Origin: Rhizophagus clarus
Taxonomy: Eukaryota > Glomeromycota > Glomeromycetes > Glomerales > Glomeraceae
Assembly: GCA_015698045.1 (NCBI GenBank)
Contig: BLAL01000208.1
Location: 744,001 to 808,000, forward strand
DNA length: 64,000 nucleotides
Reading direction: 5' to 3'
A program made the position numbers and the translations under genes. Below are positions 43,173 through 55,090 of this stretch, piece by piece (the stretch's first letter is position 1; every line of letters begins with the position of its first letter). The notes under the pieces were generated by a model. That model was given only the letters and a program-made list of their open reading frames with translations, had not been told where the DNA came from and did no database searches.

Positions 43173-46100
43173 TTAAATAAAATACATTTGATTTGTTAAT
43201 GGCTTGCTCACGGGCGCACAGGAAGGAGAACCTCCCGAAGATGATGATTCTTTCCATTCGGTATAATGTCTTGCGCGGTTACAAATCAAATGTGCATAAT
43301 AAGCAGAGGTTACAATAGATATAGACGATGTACATCTAAAAAAAAAAATTTAAATAATTTTAATCAAAACATTGGAGTATTCGAGTAGAAAATTAAAATT
43401 ATAAATCACAAACCTTGCATTTAAATAACATAGTTTATTAGTTAATGATTGAAAATCATTGGCATTAAATTTATTATCATCGACCAATACGCGATAATGT
43501 GTGGGACGTCCAGTGCCCAGAAGACTGGCATGGGATTGAAGGACTATAAGAAAATATATAATCAATAACTTAATAACATATATCGTAAACAATATAATAA
43601 GTATGAACTTACAAAAGTCAAATTCTTGTTTCACTACAATTCCTGTATCAACAACTGTTCCTGGTTTGCAATTGCCATTTTTATCACCATCACGTTGAGA
43701 AGTTGGCATAAATCTAATATATAACAAATATTATTTGAGAAATCATACAATAGTAAAAAAAAAAAAAAAAATGGCGTAGATGATTTACCTAGTATGATGT
43801 CTCTTTTGCACAATAACGAAAGTCAACTTTGGTGGATTGTCACCATATCCTCCTTTAAAGGCATTTCTCAACATATTCACTTCTACCTCCATAACCTTGC
43901 GAAATTGTCCCTCGCTGACTCCATCACGATAAAATAAAATTCTTTCAGGGAGACGACCATTTTTAGTCCGAAAAGCTTTTAGTAAATCAATAACCATAAT
44001 ATCTAATTCCTCGATGGTCTCATTACGTGGTTCTTTATTCACACGATATCGACCGCTATAAATAGTTGCAGCCGCATCCATGGAAGCACAAACTGATGCG
44101 ATACTAGGCATATGTTGTTCATGGACTCCCGAGTGATAAACATCTGCACCAAAAACCATGGTCTAAAAGTTATAAGATTAATACAAATAAGTAGTCGTAA
44201 ATAAGAGCAATAGACGTAATTATATATTACTTTAAATTTAATGATACTTACCGGTGCAGAAGATATAAAATCTATTTGTCCAGCTGAAAGCGAATAATTC
44301 CTACCTCCAAGCTTAGCATTCATTTTTAAGCCGACATTTACACAAAATTGTTCGAATCCTTTTTGTTTTCTCAAATTTTTAGACAAGATGCATTGAGTAC
44401 GAACGGATAAAATAGTTTCTGCAATGCGTTTGATATCACTATATAAACGAGATCGGTCCCTCATTATTACCAAGACTAATTGCGGCGGTTCCGCCTTATT
44501 TACTATAGATCTCTCAACAGCTTGCGTTAATCCCTATATAATTTATAAACAAAAATTATATGAATATGTAAAACGCTATTATTACTATGCGATTAAAACA
44601 AAAGAAGAGATGATTTACCATTTTAATATCTCCTTGTTTGTTAAAAGAAACAACTGCTGGTTGATTTGTAACATTCTGTAAGAAAAAATAAAAGGTTAAA
44701 CACCATTTTCTAGGATAATTTTCTAAACAATATTATTTGTTCTAAATATTACCATTCCTTTCTTGTTTAGAGTTTCAGTTAATTGTCTCCCAAATTGTAA
44801 AACTACATTCGGATGATCACCAGACAGTATTAATATAGACCAATTAGTTAACTTCCTGCCCTAATTTTATATTCAAAGGGAAAATAAAGATCATCAAAAA
44901 GTTCTCGATTTAATAATTCTTATTATAATTATGATTTAACTTACATCCTGAATTATCTGAGATACGAAATTCCAACGTCCTGTATCTACTTTCTGAGCTG
45001 GTTGACCTCTGTCTTTATTAAATAATATTGATACAGGAGGAAGAACACGTCCTACGAAAGATCAACTCATTAAATAATTTTCTAAACAATTTTTTATCAT
45101 AGAGCACGAAATAAACATTAATAAATTATTACCTTCAACTACCATCATTTCAGTATCAACGTTCATGTTTATTGATTTCAAGTTTTCGTCTTGTCCATAA
45201 CGAAAAACATCGTGAACGGCCTTCCTGATTGATTGAAAACGTTCATTTGGTCTTACACATGTGTGTTTAATCATATCAGCGCGACCATTATCAGTAATAT
45301 CACCTTTGAAGGGTTGGTCTAGAGAATCAATTGTATTTGTAAGTAACATATATATATATATATATATATAAATTTGTGTAAATTTGTGTTACAAACCTGG
45401 TAATAACTCGCAGACCTCTAAAGGAAAAGAATTTTTACCAACTTTAATACAAGGAAGTTTTCCAAATGCAAGTCTCATTCCGTATCTCTTTGCAAAGAAC
45501 TGAGTAACCGATGTTTCCCTTCCTTCTTCATCTCTAAATTTGGTATCATCTGCTGATTCTTTTGATAAATCATCAATTGCATATATAGACTTTTTATTAT
45601 CACCACGATGTAGGACGCGAATTTTGAGGGTTCTTATTGTCTATTTAAATATTTTGGATTGAATTTAAGCACAAATTTTATAAAAAAAATATATAATACA
45701 AAGTATATATAATTTCTTTTTAAATATACCTTGGCTAATGTCTTTCTTTCTTGATCATCGATTCCACGTCTTAGTTCATCTTTTCCACAACATAGGATAC
45801 CAGCAGCAACATCAACAACGTTTCCAGGTGGACAAAAAATACCAGAACACACATCAACATTAATAGTAAGATCGTCTATAAATATTATTTGTAATGATGC
45901 TTTAGTAAAGCATAAAATGATAAAAGCATAAAAAATATCAAAATTATAAATTATGAACTCACTCCATCCTACCCTTATAGATTGACAATGTCCTTGTTTT
46001 AACTCAGCTCCACCACTCAAAATAATTCTCTTACTATTAGGAACATAAATTCCTCTTCCAAGAGATATAAAGTTTGTACGCACTTTGTAATTTAAGTAAG

Positions 46101-46787
46101 CGTTGAGCGCGTTCATGCAAGTTTGAATATTTTTATCCCATCCTTGTTTTGAATCTATATAATCCTTTATATGTTGAAAACTAAATTCTTCCTTAAATTT
46201 AATCTTTATTTTAAAAGATGAAGGTTTGCCAGCCGGCTCACTTGGCGGAAGAACTGACTATGATAAATAAATAAAATATTAATCAAATGAGTTCTTAGAT
46301 TTTTGAATGCGTGAATAAAGAAAGAATACGAACCTCGAATTCATCTTGTTCCAAGTTTAATTTAGTAGAACAATATATCATATCATTCCAGTTAAAGATT
46401 GGTAGACTTTTACCAAATTTCTTTTGTTTTTTAATTTCTTCAAAAACTTTCCATCGTACTTTTTTGCCCGTCGCCCTACCGGAATTTGAAGTCACGGTAT
46501 AATTGTACAAGTACAATTTTAAATTCGGGAACTATATATATATGTATGTATGTATATATTTTTTTTAAAAAAAAAAAATGAATTCGTTAATAAAAAAAAA
46601 CTGTTTTAAAAAACGGGAATATTTTAAAATAAAATATAAAAATATAAAAATAGTAAAATACCTTATTAACTCTAAGGTGATTTGCTCGAAGTGTGACTTT
46701 TTGACCTAAAGTACCAATTCCTGGTCTGCTTACCACATTTTCTTTTAAGGTAATATTTTCTAATTGTTTTTCAAGATATTCCGACAT
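43173..46787 (-). CDS. AGO: Argonaute
   Basis: Fourteen exons: 46787-46662, 46531-46334, 46257-45963, 45875-45730, 45640-45397, 45318-45133, 45051-44945, 44860-44753, 44675-44619, 44533-44252, 44162-43789, 43713-43613, 43543-43414 and 43335-43173; 2517 nt, 838 aa, all phases fit. N domain (RPGIGTLGQKVTLRANHLRV), then linker and PAZ region (HRGDNKKSIYAIDDL to KNSFPLEVCELLPG), MID (GDHPNVVLQFGRQLTETLN), PIWI with MVFGADVYHSG (Asp590), NETIEEL (Glu631), RILFYRDGVSEGQF (Asp663) and GTGRPTHYRVL (His757). The DEDH slicer tetrad is complete. The C-terminus ends MYFI, as expected. It binds small RNAs for silencing. Rhizophagus has many AGO-like genes; this one looks intact. Confidence 0.92.
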
Positions 46788-48172
46788 ATTTATACTGCAG
46801 GAATTTGTGACACGAGAAAATTTAGCACAGATCCTGGATTAAATATGAACATGGTTAATTTTTCGCTAAAAACCTGTTTTTTTTTTAAAAAAAAAAAAAA
46901 AAAAAAATTCTGCTTTTTTTTTTTATTATAAAAAATTTTTCCTAAATTATTTTTCCGGAATCCATTTTGTATATCAAATGTAACATTCTATCTATTAATG
47001 TATATCAAAATCGTTTAACAGATGAATTTTTTTTTTTTTTTATTCTTTGGTTGTACTTACCAAAATTTACTTTAAACAGTTTAAGCTTGGTCTAATAAAG
47101 AATTTAATTTTTAATTTCTTGTTTCTCAAAAAAAAAAAATAGAATAAAAAATATTTACTTTCAAACAAAAATATATTTTTTTTTTTTTTTTGCTTTTGTT
47201 CAAAAAAAAAGTATATATGATAAGAAAAAAAAAAAGAGATGATAAATCAAGAAAAATATCCGGTTCTATATATATAATTTTGTCGTACGAGAGATTTTCC
47301 TTTTTGAGAATACAATAACCATAAGCCTTCCGATCAGAAGGAATAATGCAGTTGAAAGTGAGTGTTACTGCGATTCACCAACGAATTCAAATGAAAAAAT
47401 GTGAAACAATAAGGAAAAAAAAGAAAATTTTTTTTTTTAGGTTTTTGCGTTCTAATTTACGGGGGATTAATTCCGCCATGCCGTCATTATCTATGTCATC
47501 ATACGTTTCACACTAACCATTAATACATCTTAACCTTTTTAAATCGTTATTGTTTCTTTATAAGTCTTATTCGTATATAATTTAACTTTATAAAAGTATC
47601 CATTGAGCTCATTATGTCCATTGTGACGAAAATAGATTCTTTCAATTCATTTATTAATAAAGAAATTCATTACTTTATTTATCACATAATTTTGATAAAT
47701 TAGTAAATTTAATTGTAAATTAAATCAAGGACACAATTGAAAAGAACAATATTACAATTTAATTAACAACCCGTTAAGTTGATACAATTTATTTCACAAT
47801 TCGACAATTTTTTTTTTGATTACGGGTGATCTTATTTTCCCCCTTGATCTGCGAAAGAATTTGTTTCTTATTCGTTACATTTCTTTACTGGACTTTAATA
47901 TACGTCATATCAACGATAATCGATTTATGGGATCGTCACTGATCATTTCATAAAACCGGCTTGGAACATTTGTAACGTTTTACGAAGATTAACAAACAAA
48001 AATATACAACAAAAAGATTTTGTACAAAGAATATCAAACATGTTACAGAATTACCGCGTTAAAAAAAGTGATTATGCAAAAGATTTATTATGATATTATG
48101 AAAATGTTTGAAGATGAATGAGAAATTATGAGAAATATGAGTAATGAAGAAAAAAAAAAAAAAAACAAAAAA

Positions 48173-48205
<33 letters not shown>

Positions 48206-48366
48206 TATATATATGTAAGAGAAAAAAAAAAAATATCCTTATTAACAAAATTTCAATATTAACAAATTATTCAAACATTTCACCATGAATAGGTATTAAC
48301 ATCATGAGCAACTCTCAACCACCATGAAATTCTCTAATTCATCCACCCCTTTAAATTCTTCAATTA
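46788..48366. other. Intergenic with homopolymers and (ATGT)n
   Basis: Upstream of Argonaute are several A/T runs (46880-46925, 47027-47041, 47176-47192). A tetranucleotide run (ATGT)n lies at about 48176-48205, followed by ATATAT. No gene seen. Confidence 0.55.
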
Positions 48367-50010
48367 TTATTCATCCAACTCTTCAACATAAGTAGGTATT
48401 AAACAAGAATTATTGCCATGTAAATATTTCGTACATTCAAATTCTTTAAATAATTTAAAATGTTCACCTTTTGATTCATTATATTCATCTAAATCAATTC
48501 TAATATAAAATTCCTCAAATATAACTTGATTCATTTCAATATCAATATATTCATCATCAATATATTCATCATCAATATATTCATCCTTATTATCATATGA
48601 AGTATCACTCATAATAATACTCCTTTCATCTAATTGTTCAAGAAATAAAGCAAGACTTTGACTATTAAATACTCCCATTAATAAAAATGTAAAACTATAT
48701 AATGTACTTGGTATGGATCTAGAAATTTCTATTGCTAATTCATTGGATATTGTTATAGGTACTAAATTTTCATAAAATGTTTTTTCATTTCTTAATTCAA
48801 TGATTTCTAATTTCTTTAATGATTTAAATAATAAAGGAATTTGTGGTAAAACATTGGCTGAAATATTTGCTCTAAGATGTATTATATTAGGACAATAATT
48901 AGTTACATCTTCAATAAGTGAATAAGGTTCTATTATATCATCAAGTAAAAGGTTTGTTAAAGTTATATTACTATGAATTATAATTGATTTTACATCATAA
49001 TATTGTATCGGTTTATTATATACAATATTTAATTTCATTTTCTTCAAATTTTTTAGGGCTGTAAGATGTGAACCTTGTAAATTATTACAATCTATTAAAG
49101 TTAAAGTTGTAAGATTATGACATTCCATGAAATAATCGAAAGGATCAACTTCTTCATCAAGATCACAAGCATGTAAAGTAACTTCTTGTAATGATATTGG
49201 AAATACAGGTCCAATAATTGATATGAAACCTTTTTGTGCAAAAGAACAGATGAATTCTTTTAAATACCTTTGAGATCTTAAAAGTTGTCGAATTCCTTCA
49301 TAAAGTAATTTATCGTTAAAATTACGACGAAAAATTCCTAATTGCATTTTTTCAATATTATGACATGTATTTGATAATATGTTGAATATTTTTACTTGAT
49401 CAGGATGGTCACTACATTTAAATTCTCTTAATTTAATTAAACATGATTTAGTTGATGTTAACGAAGTAAATTTAAAAGGATTTAAAAAATTTAAATCTGT
49501 TGCTAAATCTAATCTATACAATGTTGGACATTGAATTAAAAACATTTTACAAATTTCTTCTGCCATTATTAATTGATATTCAATATTTTGTTGATTTCTT
49601 TCTCTTGTTGTTTCTTTAGGCCATAATTCTTGTACACTTTTAAATACACTATGATATTCTAATTCTCTTAAATATGATGAATAATTAAAAAATGGTCTTC
49701 TTTTATTACTAGAATCCAATAATCCACTTATATCAATATTTAATCGTCTTGTAAGGTTAAATCTTGATTCTGATGAAAGAAAATATAAATATGATATTAT
49801 CAATTTAGAGGAAGGTAAATACCAATTAAATGTATTTCTCCATAATATTGGAATAACATGTCTACAAAAATCTCGATTGACCAATAAACAATTAAATAAT
49901 GTATTTCTTATATCTAATATTGTACTAAGTGGGTCATTATTTATTACTTCTCCGTTATATATTTCCCAAAATATCTTTTCCAAACATAATGATGGTAAAG
50001 GTTTTCTCAT
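48367..50010 (-). CDS. F-box/LRR-like protein
   Basis: Single exon, 547 aa. The true start is the ATG at 50010 (MRKPLPSLCLEKIFWEIYNG); an in-frame TTG-led extension upstream is unlikely to be used. The N-terminus has the F-box-like LPSLCLEKIFWEI and CLLVNRDFCRHVIPILWRNT pattern (L..L..I.........C..V...W). After it come irregular leucine-rich repeats (LQEVTLHACDL, LTTLTLIDCNNL, NLKKMKLNIVY, LKKLEIIEL). Near residue 490 there is a tandem YIDDEYIDDEYIDIE. It is expected to join an SCF ubiquitin ligase through Skp1. A very large family in Rhizophagus. Intact. Confidence 0.82.
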   Translation of the reverse strand: MRKPLPSLCLEKIFWEIYNGEVINNDPLSTILDIRNTLFNCLLVNRDFCRHVIPILWRNTFNWYLPSSKLIISYLYFLSSESRFNLTRRLNIDISGLLDSSNKRRPFFNYSSYLRELEYHSVFKSVQELWPKETTRERNQQNIEYQLIMAEEICKMFLIQCPTLYRLDLATDLNFLNPFKFTSLTSTKSCLIKLREFKCSDHPDQVKIFNILSNTCHNIEKMQLGIFRRNFNDKLLYEGIRQLLRSQRYLKEFICSFAQKGFISIIGPVFPISLQEVTLHACDLDEEVDPFDYFMECHNLTTLTLIDCNNLQGSHLTALKNLKKMKLNIVYNKPIQYYDVKSIIIHSNITLTNLLLDDIIEPYSLIEDVTNYCPNIIHLRANISANVLPQIPLLFKSLKKLEIIELRNEKTFYENLVPITISNELAIEISRSIPSTLYSFTFLLMGVFNSQSLALFLEQLDERSIIMSDTSYDNKDEYIDDEYIDDEYIDIEMNQVIFEEFYIRIDLDEYNESKGEHFKLFKEFECTKYLHGNNSCLIPTYVEELDE

Positions 50011-51364
50011 ATTGATCACCACAGTATCGCAAGTATTCAAAGAAAAAAAAGTGAGTTTTTTTTTTTAAAAAAAAAAAAAATAAAAAATAAAAAATAAAAA
50101 AAAATTTTTTTTTTTTTTTAAAAAAAAAAAGAAAGAAAAAAGAGAATTATTTTGAGTGTACAGTTTACCTGAGGAGTGACATTAAATATTAAATATTGTT
50201 ACAGTTACATCAACAAATTTACTAGGCGTTCATTGTTATTTTATAATAAACACAAAAGATCTTCTTTGCCTCATCATAATAAGGTTTTATTTTACCGTAA
50301 AGAACCATGATAGCATATAAATAAACAAACGCTTTTTCACCCTTTTCTTGTAATCTTTATTTATTATTTAAATTGTTTACTCTATTTACTCAATTTGTAC
50401 TTCCCACCGCACCTTACCGTATACATCCCGTGATGGCTCTAAACTCTTTTAGTATTTTATTTAAATAAAACGTGGAAAGAGTAGCTTGCAACTATAAATA
50501 TCAAACTAGGCTGCATAAATTACGTTGCATGATTGCATAACCGAATGACTCACGTTACATACGTTGCCTATTTTTAGTTACCCGTCTCCGTATCCTCCAT
50601 TTGGTTCATCAGTATCACATTGAATTCCTGATTTGGAAAATTAATTATCCAATCCGAACGGATCAATCAGGTAAATAAAGTGATTGAGTTTATGGATTGG
50701 ATCAAAATTGGACAATTTGGACAAAGTACCTCTCCTGATGAATGACTATCGATCGACATTCATAAAACCTGATCTAATTGTTTTTTTTTTTTGTTGTTGA
50801 GAATATTTTTTGAAGGATCATCAGCGTTTCATATTGAATGAATATGAATGATTCATGTGAAAATTAAATGAAAGAAAGGTTTTATAAATTCACATGATAA
50901 TATTTGCTCACGAAAGAGAATTTTATAAAATGATACGTCAAAATTTCCCACAAACAAGGGTTAACCAATGCCCATGTTAGTAACATCATAAGTACTTGCA
51001 TTGTTATCTGTATATAAACTATTATGGTTATATTGAAAAATATTCATTAAATAAATATGGTTATTATTTTATGGTTATATTAAATATAGCTAAATTAAAT
51101 CATATTCATCAATCGGCAATCGGTTGAATTTCGGTAAAATGCTGTGTAATATGACTTAACCAATTTCATTCACAAAATTTATAATACCATAACAGGATAG
51201 TTTGTACGCAGTAACGATTTTATATTTAATAAATAAATTACTGCGGATAGGTGCAACTGCGGCAGATGTGTCTGCTTTACCCCACTTTTACCCCGGATAG
51301 TGATTTATTCGGATATTATTCATTATTCGACATATTGACATAATGATATGCATTGCATTTTAGG
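50011..51364. other. Intergenic region
   Basis: A/T tracts next to the F-box start (50048-50130). Dyad-rich ATCCAATCCGAACGGATCAATC-like text near 50650-50700. No gene. Confidence 0.4.
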
Positions 51365-51906
51365 GGGGGACTTCTAAAGCGGAGCAAAATAATATTTGTC
51401 GCCGGTGTCACACCCATCCACTTTTCCGGTTAGTGAAAACCTATATGTCATACACCTTATTTGTGGTAATCTCGACATCCACTTGCACGACTAACACAAA
51501 GACCGACACCAAATCTCGACATGTTTTATTCCGACAAGTTGATTATCCTAACATTTTTACTATATCGAAATAAATTATTTTAATGTTACATATATGTTTA
51601 TTGATATTATTAATTTGTATCATACCTATATATTAAAAGTCATTATTACCTATCCTTTATAATAAATATATTTAATTAGTATGTTATAGAATTATGGAAC
51701 TTCGAATTTGACATATTTTATTATTAAGATATTATAAAATTGTCGGTATAATGACCTGTCGGGATTTTGAATTGTCGGGATTTTAGATTGTTGTGATCTT
51801 TGGTTGTCAAGTGGGTGTTGAGAATTTGATCGGATACCCTTATTTGTCACATGTATAGTTTCTTAATGCCCGTAATGCCGGCCAAAAACTGCTCCGCTTT
51901 AGACAT
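51365..51906. mobile_element. Non-autonomous Mutator-like relative
   Basis: The left end GGGGGGACTTCTAAAGCGGA and the reversed right end GTCTAAAGCGGAGCAGTTTT match each other over TCTAAAGCGGAGCA, and match the ends of the MULE at 28529-31123 (GGGGGTCATCTAAAGCGGGG). About 540 bp, no transposase; the interior holds TTGTCGGxATTTT-type repeats. The right end has lost its G-run. No clear target duplication. Confidence 0.5.
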
Positions 51907-52654
51907 ATGAAAATTTTGCGGATCTAAATGGAAATGATATACGTGTATTATAACTCTGGCCAGAGTTATAAATTGGTCAGATCTGACTTCGGATTCGAGT
52001 TTATCCATGGATATGTATGCGTAATCCGCGGATCCGTGTTATCCACGGACAAAACGGAAAATATGACAATAATTATTGGTTCAGATATTTAATAAATTTA
52101 TATTTTATAAATTTAATTAAAAATTTAAGAGAACAAAATACAAATTTCATTAATTTCATTAATTTCATTATAAATTTCTGCCGATGGAAAAATATTACCC
52201 TATAACATTATGATCTTTTTTTTTCAAAAATATTAAGCCTGTTCCACAATATTTCACCTCTCTAAAGAACCGTTACTAAAGTTAAAGTCCAAATTATCAA
52301 ATAATTCTGCGGGTTTCTAGCTTCTATTAAAAGAATAACTGAAATAATAAATAAACAAATACATAAATTGGATAATCCGGGTAAATAAGCAATATGATCA
52401 GTATATTATCCGTTTTATCCGTATTGAACGATAACCTCTTAGAAATCAGATATTCGGATTAACGAATCCAGTCTCTAATCAGAGAGAGAATAATTCAAAA
52501 TTATCCTTTATCAAGTAATTTAATCGCCAACACTGATACATCAAGACCCGCAAGACTTGGAAGATTTTCATGGATTGACATATTAAAAATTATTAGCTTG
52601 TCGGTGTTTTCCTTTTATGTATATCATTATGAGTCTTAACAAAGTTATAAATAC
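51907..52654. other. Intergenic with a 24-bp perfect palindrome
   Basis: 51948-51971 is a perfect palindrome around CTCTGGCCAGAG. Near 51985-52060 lie TATCCATGGATA and ATCCGCGGAT small palindromes. The rest is AT-rich; ATTTCATTA is repeated three times at 52144-52171. Confidence 0.5.
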
Positions 52655-52866
52655 TAAATCAATTCTTTTAACAATACTATACCAATTCTTTAACCATACT
52701 AAATCATTCCTTTAACCATACTAAAACAATCCTTTAACAATACTAAATCATTCGTTTAACAATACTAAATCATTCCTTTAACATTACTAAATCGTTCCTT
52801 TTTAACATTACTAAATCATTCCTTTAACATTACTAAATCGTCCTTTAACAATACTAAATCATTTCT
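52655..52866 (+). repeat. Promoter minisatellite of the P450 gene
   Basis: Nine to ten tandem copies of a 22-25 base unit, consensus AATACTAAATCATTCCTTTAAC, ending 19 bases before the P450 start codon (52886). Small differences (CCATACT, CATTACT, ATCGTTCC) mark separate copies. It must lie in the core promoter or 5' leader. Confidence 0.8.
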
Positions 52867-52885
52867 TCTCAAGAGCCCTAGGAAT

Positions 52886-55090
52886 ATGTATCTTGCGGAA
52901 ATAATCTTAATTTTAGTAGCTCTATTGGTTTATTTAATAATAAAATATCCTGATAGGAGTATCGCTACCAGAGCAAGACCCGACATTAATGGTGCAAAAG
53001 GCTACCCACTTATTGGTAATCTTTTATCTGTCTTCGACGCAGATGTAATTCATCTTATGTATTATAATTTGTTGGAATTTGGTCCTGTTGCGTAAGTATG
53101 CTATATATCTATCATTCAATACATTACTAATATTACACCAATGAAAGGCATTAATTACTTTTATATACGATCATTTATATTTAGTACGTACACAATTCCC
53201 GTAATAGGAAGACAGATTACAGTTAACAGTCCCGAATTATTGGAGCATGTTTTGAAAAGTATTCTATCACACGATTATATATCACTTTTTTCTAAACTAA
53301 TAACGCTAAAAAAAAAATTTTTTTTTTTTTTTTCCTTTTCTTTTTACATTTACGTAATTTTTAAGCAAAATTTGAAAATTATGTTAAGGGTACAAAATTT
53401 TCCAAAATAGTTTATGATGTATTAGGTGATGGTATTTTCAATGCTGATGGGTAAGTTTTTACATGTTATCATGTTTACAATTTTTAAAAGAAATTAAATT
53501 TTTTTTTTTTTTTTTTTTTTTGTTAATAGAGATATGTGGAAATTTCAAAGAAAATTAGCAAGTCATTTGTTTCGTGGACAAAATTTTCGTGATGTTATTT
53601 GTGTAGTATTTAAAGAAGAAACAAAAATCTTACTTAATATTTTAAAAGACGCTGCAAAAAGTGGGGATATAATCGATCTACAAGATTTATTTTTTAGATT
53701 CACTCTAGATACATTCGGAAAGTAAGTGAATATTGTAATTTCTTATTATTTATTTACTTACTTATAAATAAATAAATTTTAACCAATTAAATCATTCGTT
53801 CCCCTTTTTTTTTTTTTTTTTAAATAGGATAACATTTGAAACTGATTTTGGTTCTTTAACACACCCTGAAAACCCAGTACCATTTGCTGAAGCTTTTGAT
53901 TTCGTTCAATATATGATTGATAAAAGATTTATAAATCCCATATGGCCAATTACTGAATTATTTACAAAAGATGGTGTTAAAATGCGTTCATCTTGTAAAT
54001 ATTTATCAGATTTTGCTTATAATATCGTTAAGGAAAGAAGAAATAATAAAGAAAATTTAAAGAATAATGATATTTTAAGTATGTTTATGAATAGTGAAAT
54101 TAGTGATGAAAATGGAAATGAGAGAAAATTAACTGATAAAGAATTAAGAGATATAATTTTGAATTTAATTATTGCTGGTACGTACTGTATATAATGTCAT
54201 TGAATAAAAACCGATCTACTGTACTCAATTTGTAACCTCATCTCCATTTTCGAAAAAATTAGGTCGTGATACTACTGCGCAGGTAATTAACGGACTGCTC
54301 CTACATATCGAATTTCACTGTATATAAATCCCAATTTATTTAATACGAATTCTTATTAATAATTATCAATAGGCACTTTCTTGGATGATGTATAATATTA
54401 TGGCAAATCCAAACGTTGAAGAGAAATTAGTAAAAGAAGCAAATTCATCCGAAATTCTAATCCCAAATTATGATGAGATTAAAAAATTTCAATATGCACA
54501 AGCTGTATTCTATGAAACGTTAAGATTACATCCTTCAGTTCCAAAGAATCACAAGGTAATTAAAATTAATTTTTGAAACCCATAGTCCCCAGAGTCTAAT
54601 TAATTTTTGTATTTAATAGTTGTGTATAAAGGATGATGTATTACCTAATGGAATACCTGTTTATGCCGGGGAATGGGTTGCTTGGTGTAGTTGGGCCATG
54701 GGAAGAGATAAAAGAATTTGGGGAGAAGATGCGCGGAAGTTTATTCCAGAACGATTTTTGAATGGTGAAGACGGTTTGAAACCAAATCAGTATAAATTTA
54801 ACAGCTTTAATTGTGGTCCAAGATTATGGTAAATGATAAATATTGAGCACACAAATGCTATGCGCATGGTTCATTTATTAAAAATTCATACTTATACTCT
54901 TCTTTTTTTTTTCACTTGAAGTCTCGGACAAAATTTTGCTACGGTTGAAGCGTTAACAGCTGTAATAGCCATATTAAAGCAATTCAAATTTGAATTATTG
55001 CCTGGTCAAAAATCACCACCTGATTTTGCACAATCAGTAACGTTACGAATGAAAGATCCTTTGTTGGTTAAAGTTCATATTCGAAAATGA
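52886..55090 (+). CDS. Cytochrome P450 (CYP52/86/704-like)
   Basis: Nine exons: 52886-53091, 53185-53258, 53366-53450, 53530-53721, 53828-54177, 54263-54282, 54373-54555, 54620-54828 and 54922-55090; 1488 nt, 495 aa, in frame. An N-terminal anchor (YLAEIILILVALLVYLIIKY) places it in the ER. I-helix AGRDTTAQ (residues 302-309, mostly on a 20-nt exon), K-helix ExxR in FYETLRLHP (Glu357, Arg360), FIPERF, and the heme loop FNCGPRLCLGQNFA with Cys440 split by the last intron. AGRDTTAQALSW and the PNGIPVYAGEWVAWCSWAMG region resemble fatty-acid or alkane omega-hydroxylases (CYP52/CYP86/CYP704). The substrate is inferred only from this likeness. Intact. Confidence 0.88.

Noticed and set aside
48176-48212. 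(ATGT)n run as a CRISPR-like or regulatory array
   Set aside because: Plain microsatellite without spacers.
48367-50040. Start of the F-box gene at 50040
   Set aside because: That codon is TTG; the first ATG in frame is at 50010 and directly precedes the F-box-like motif.
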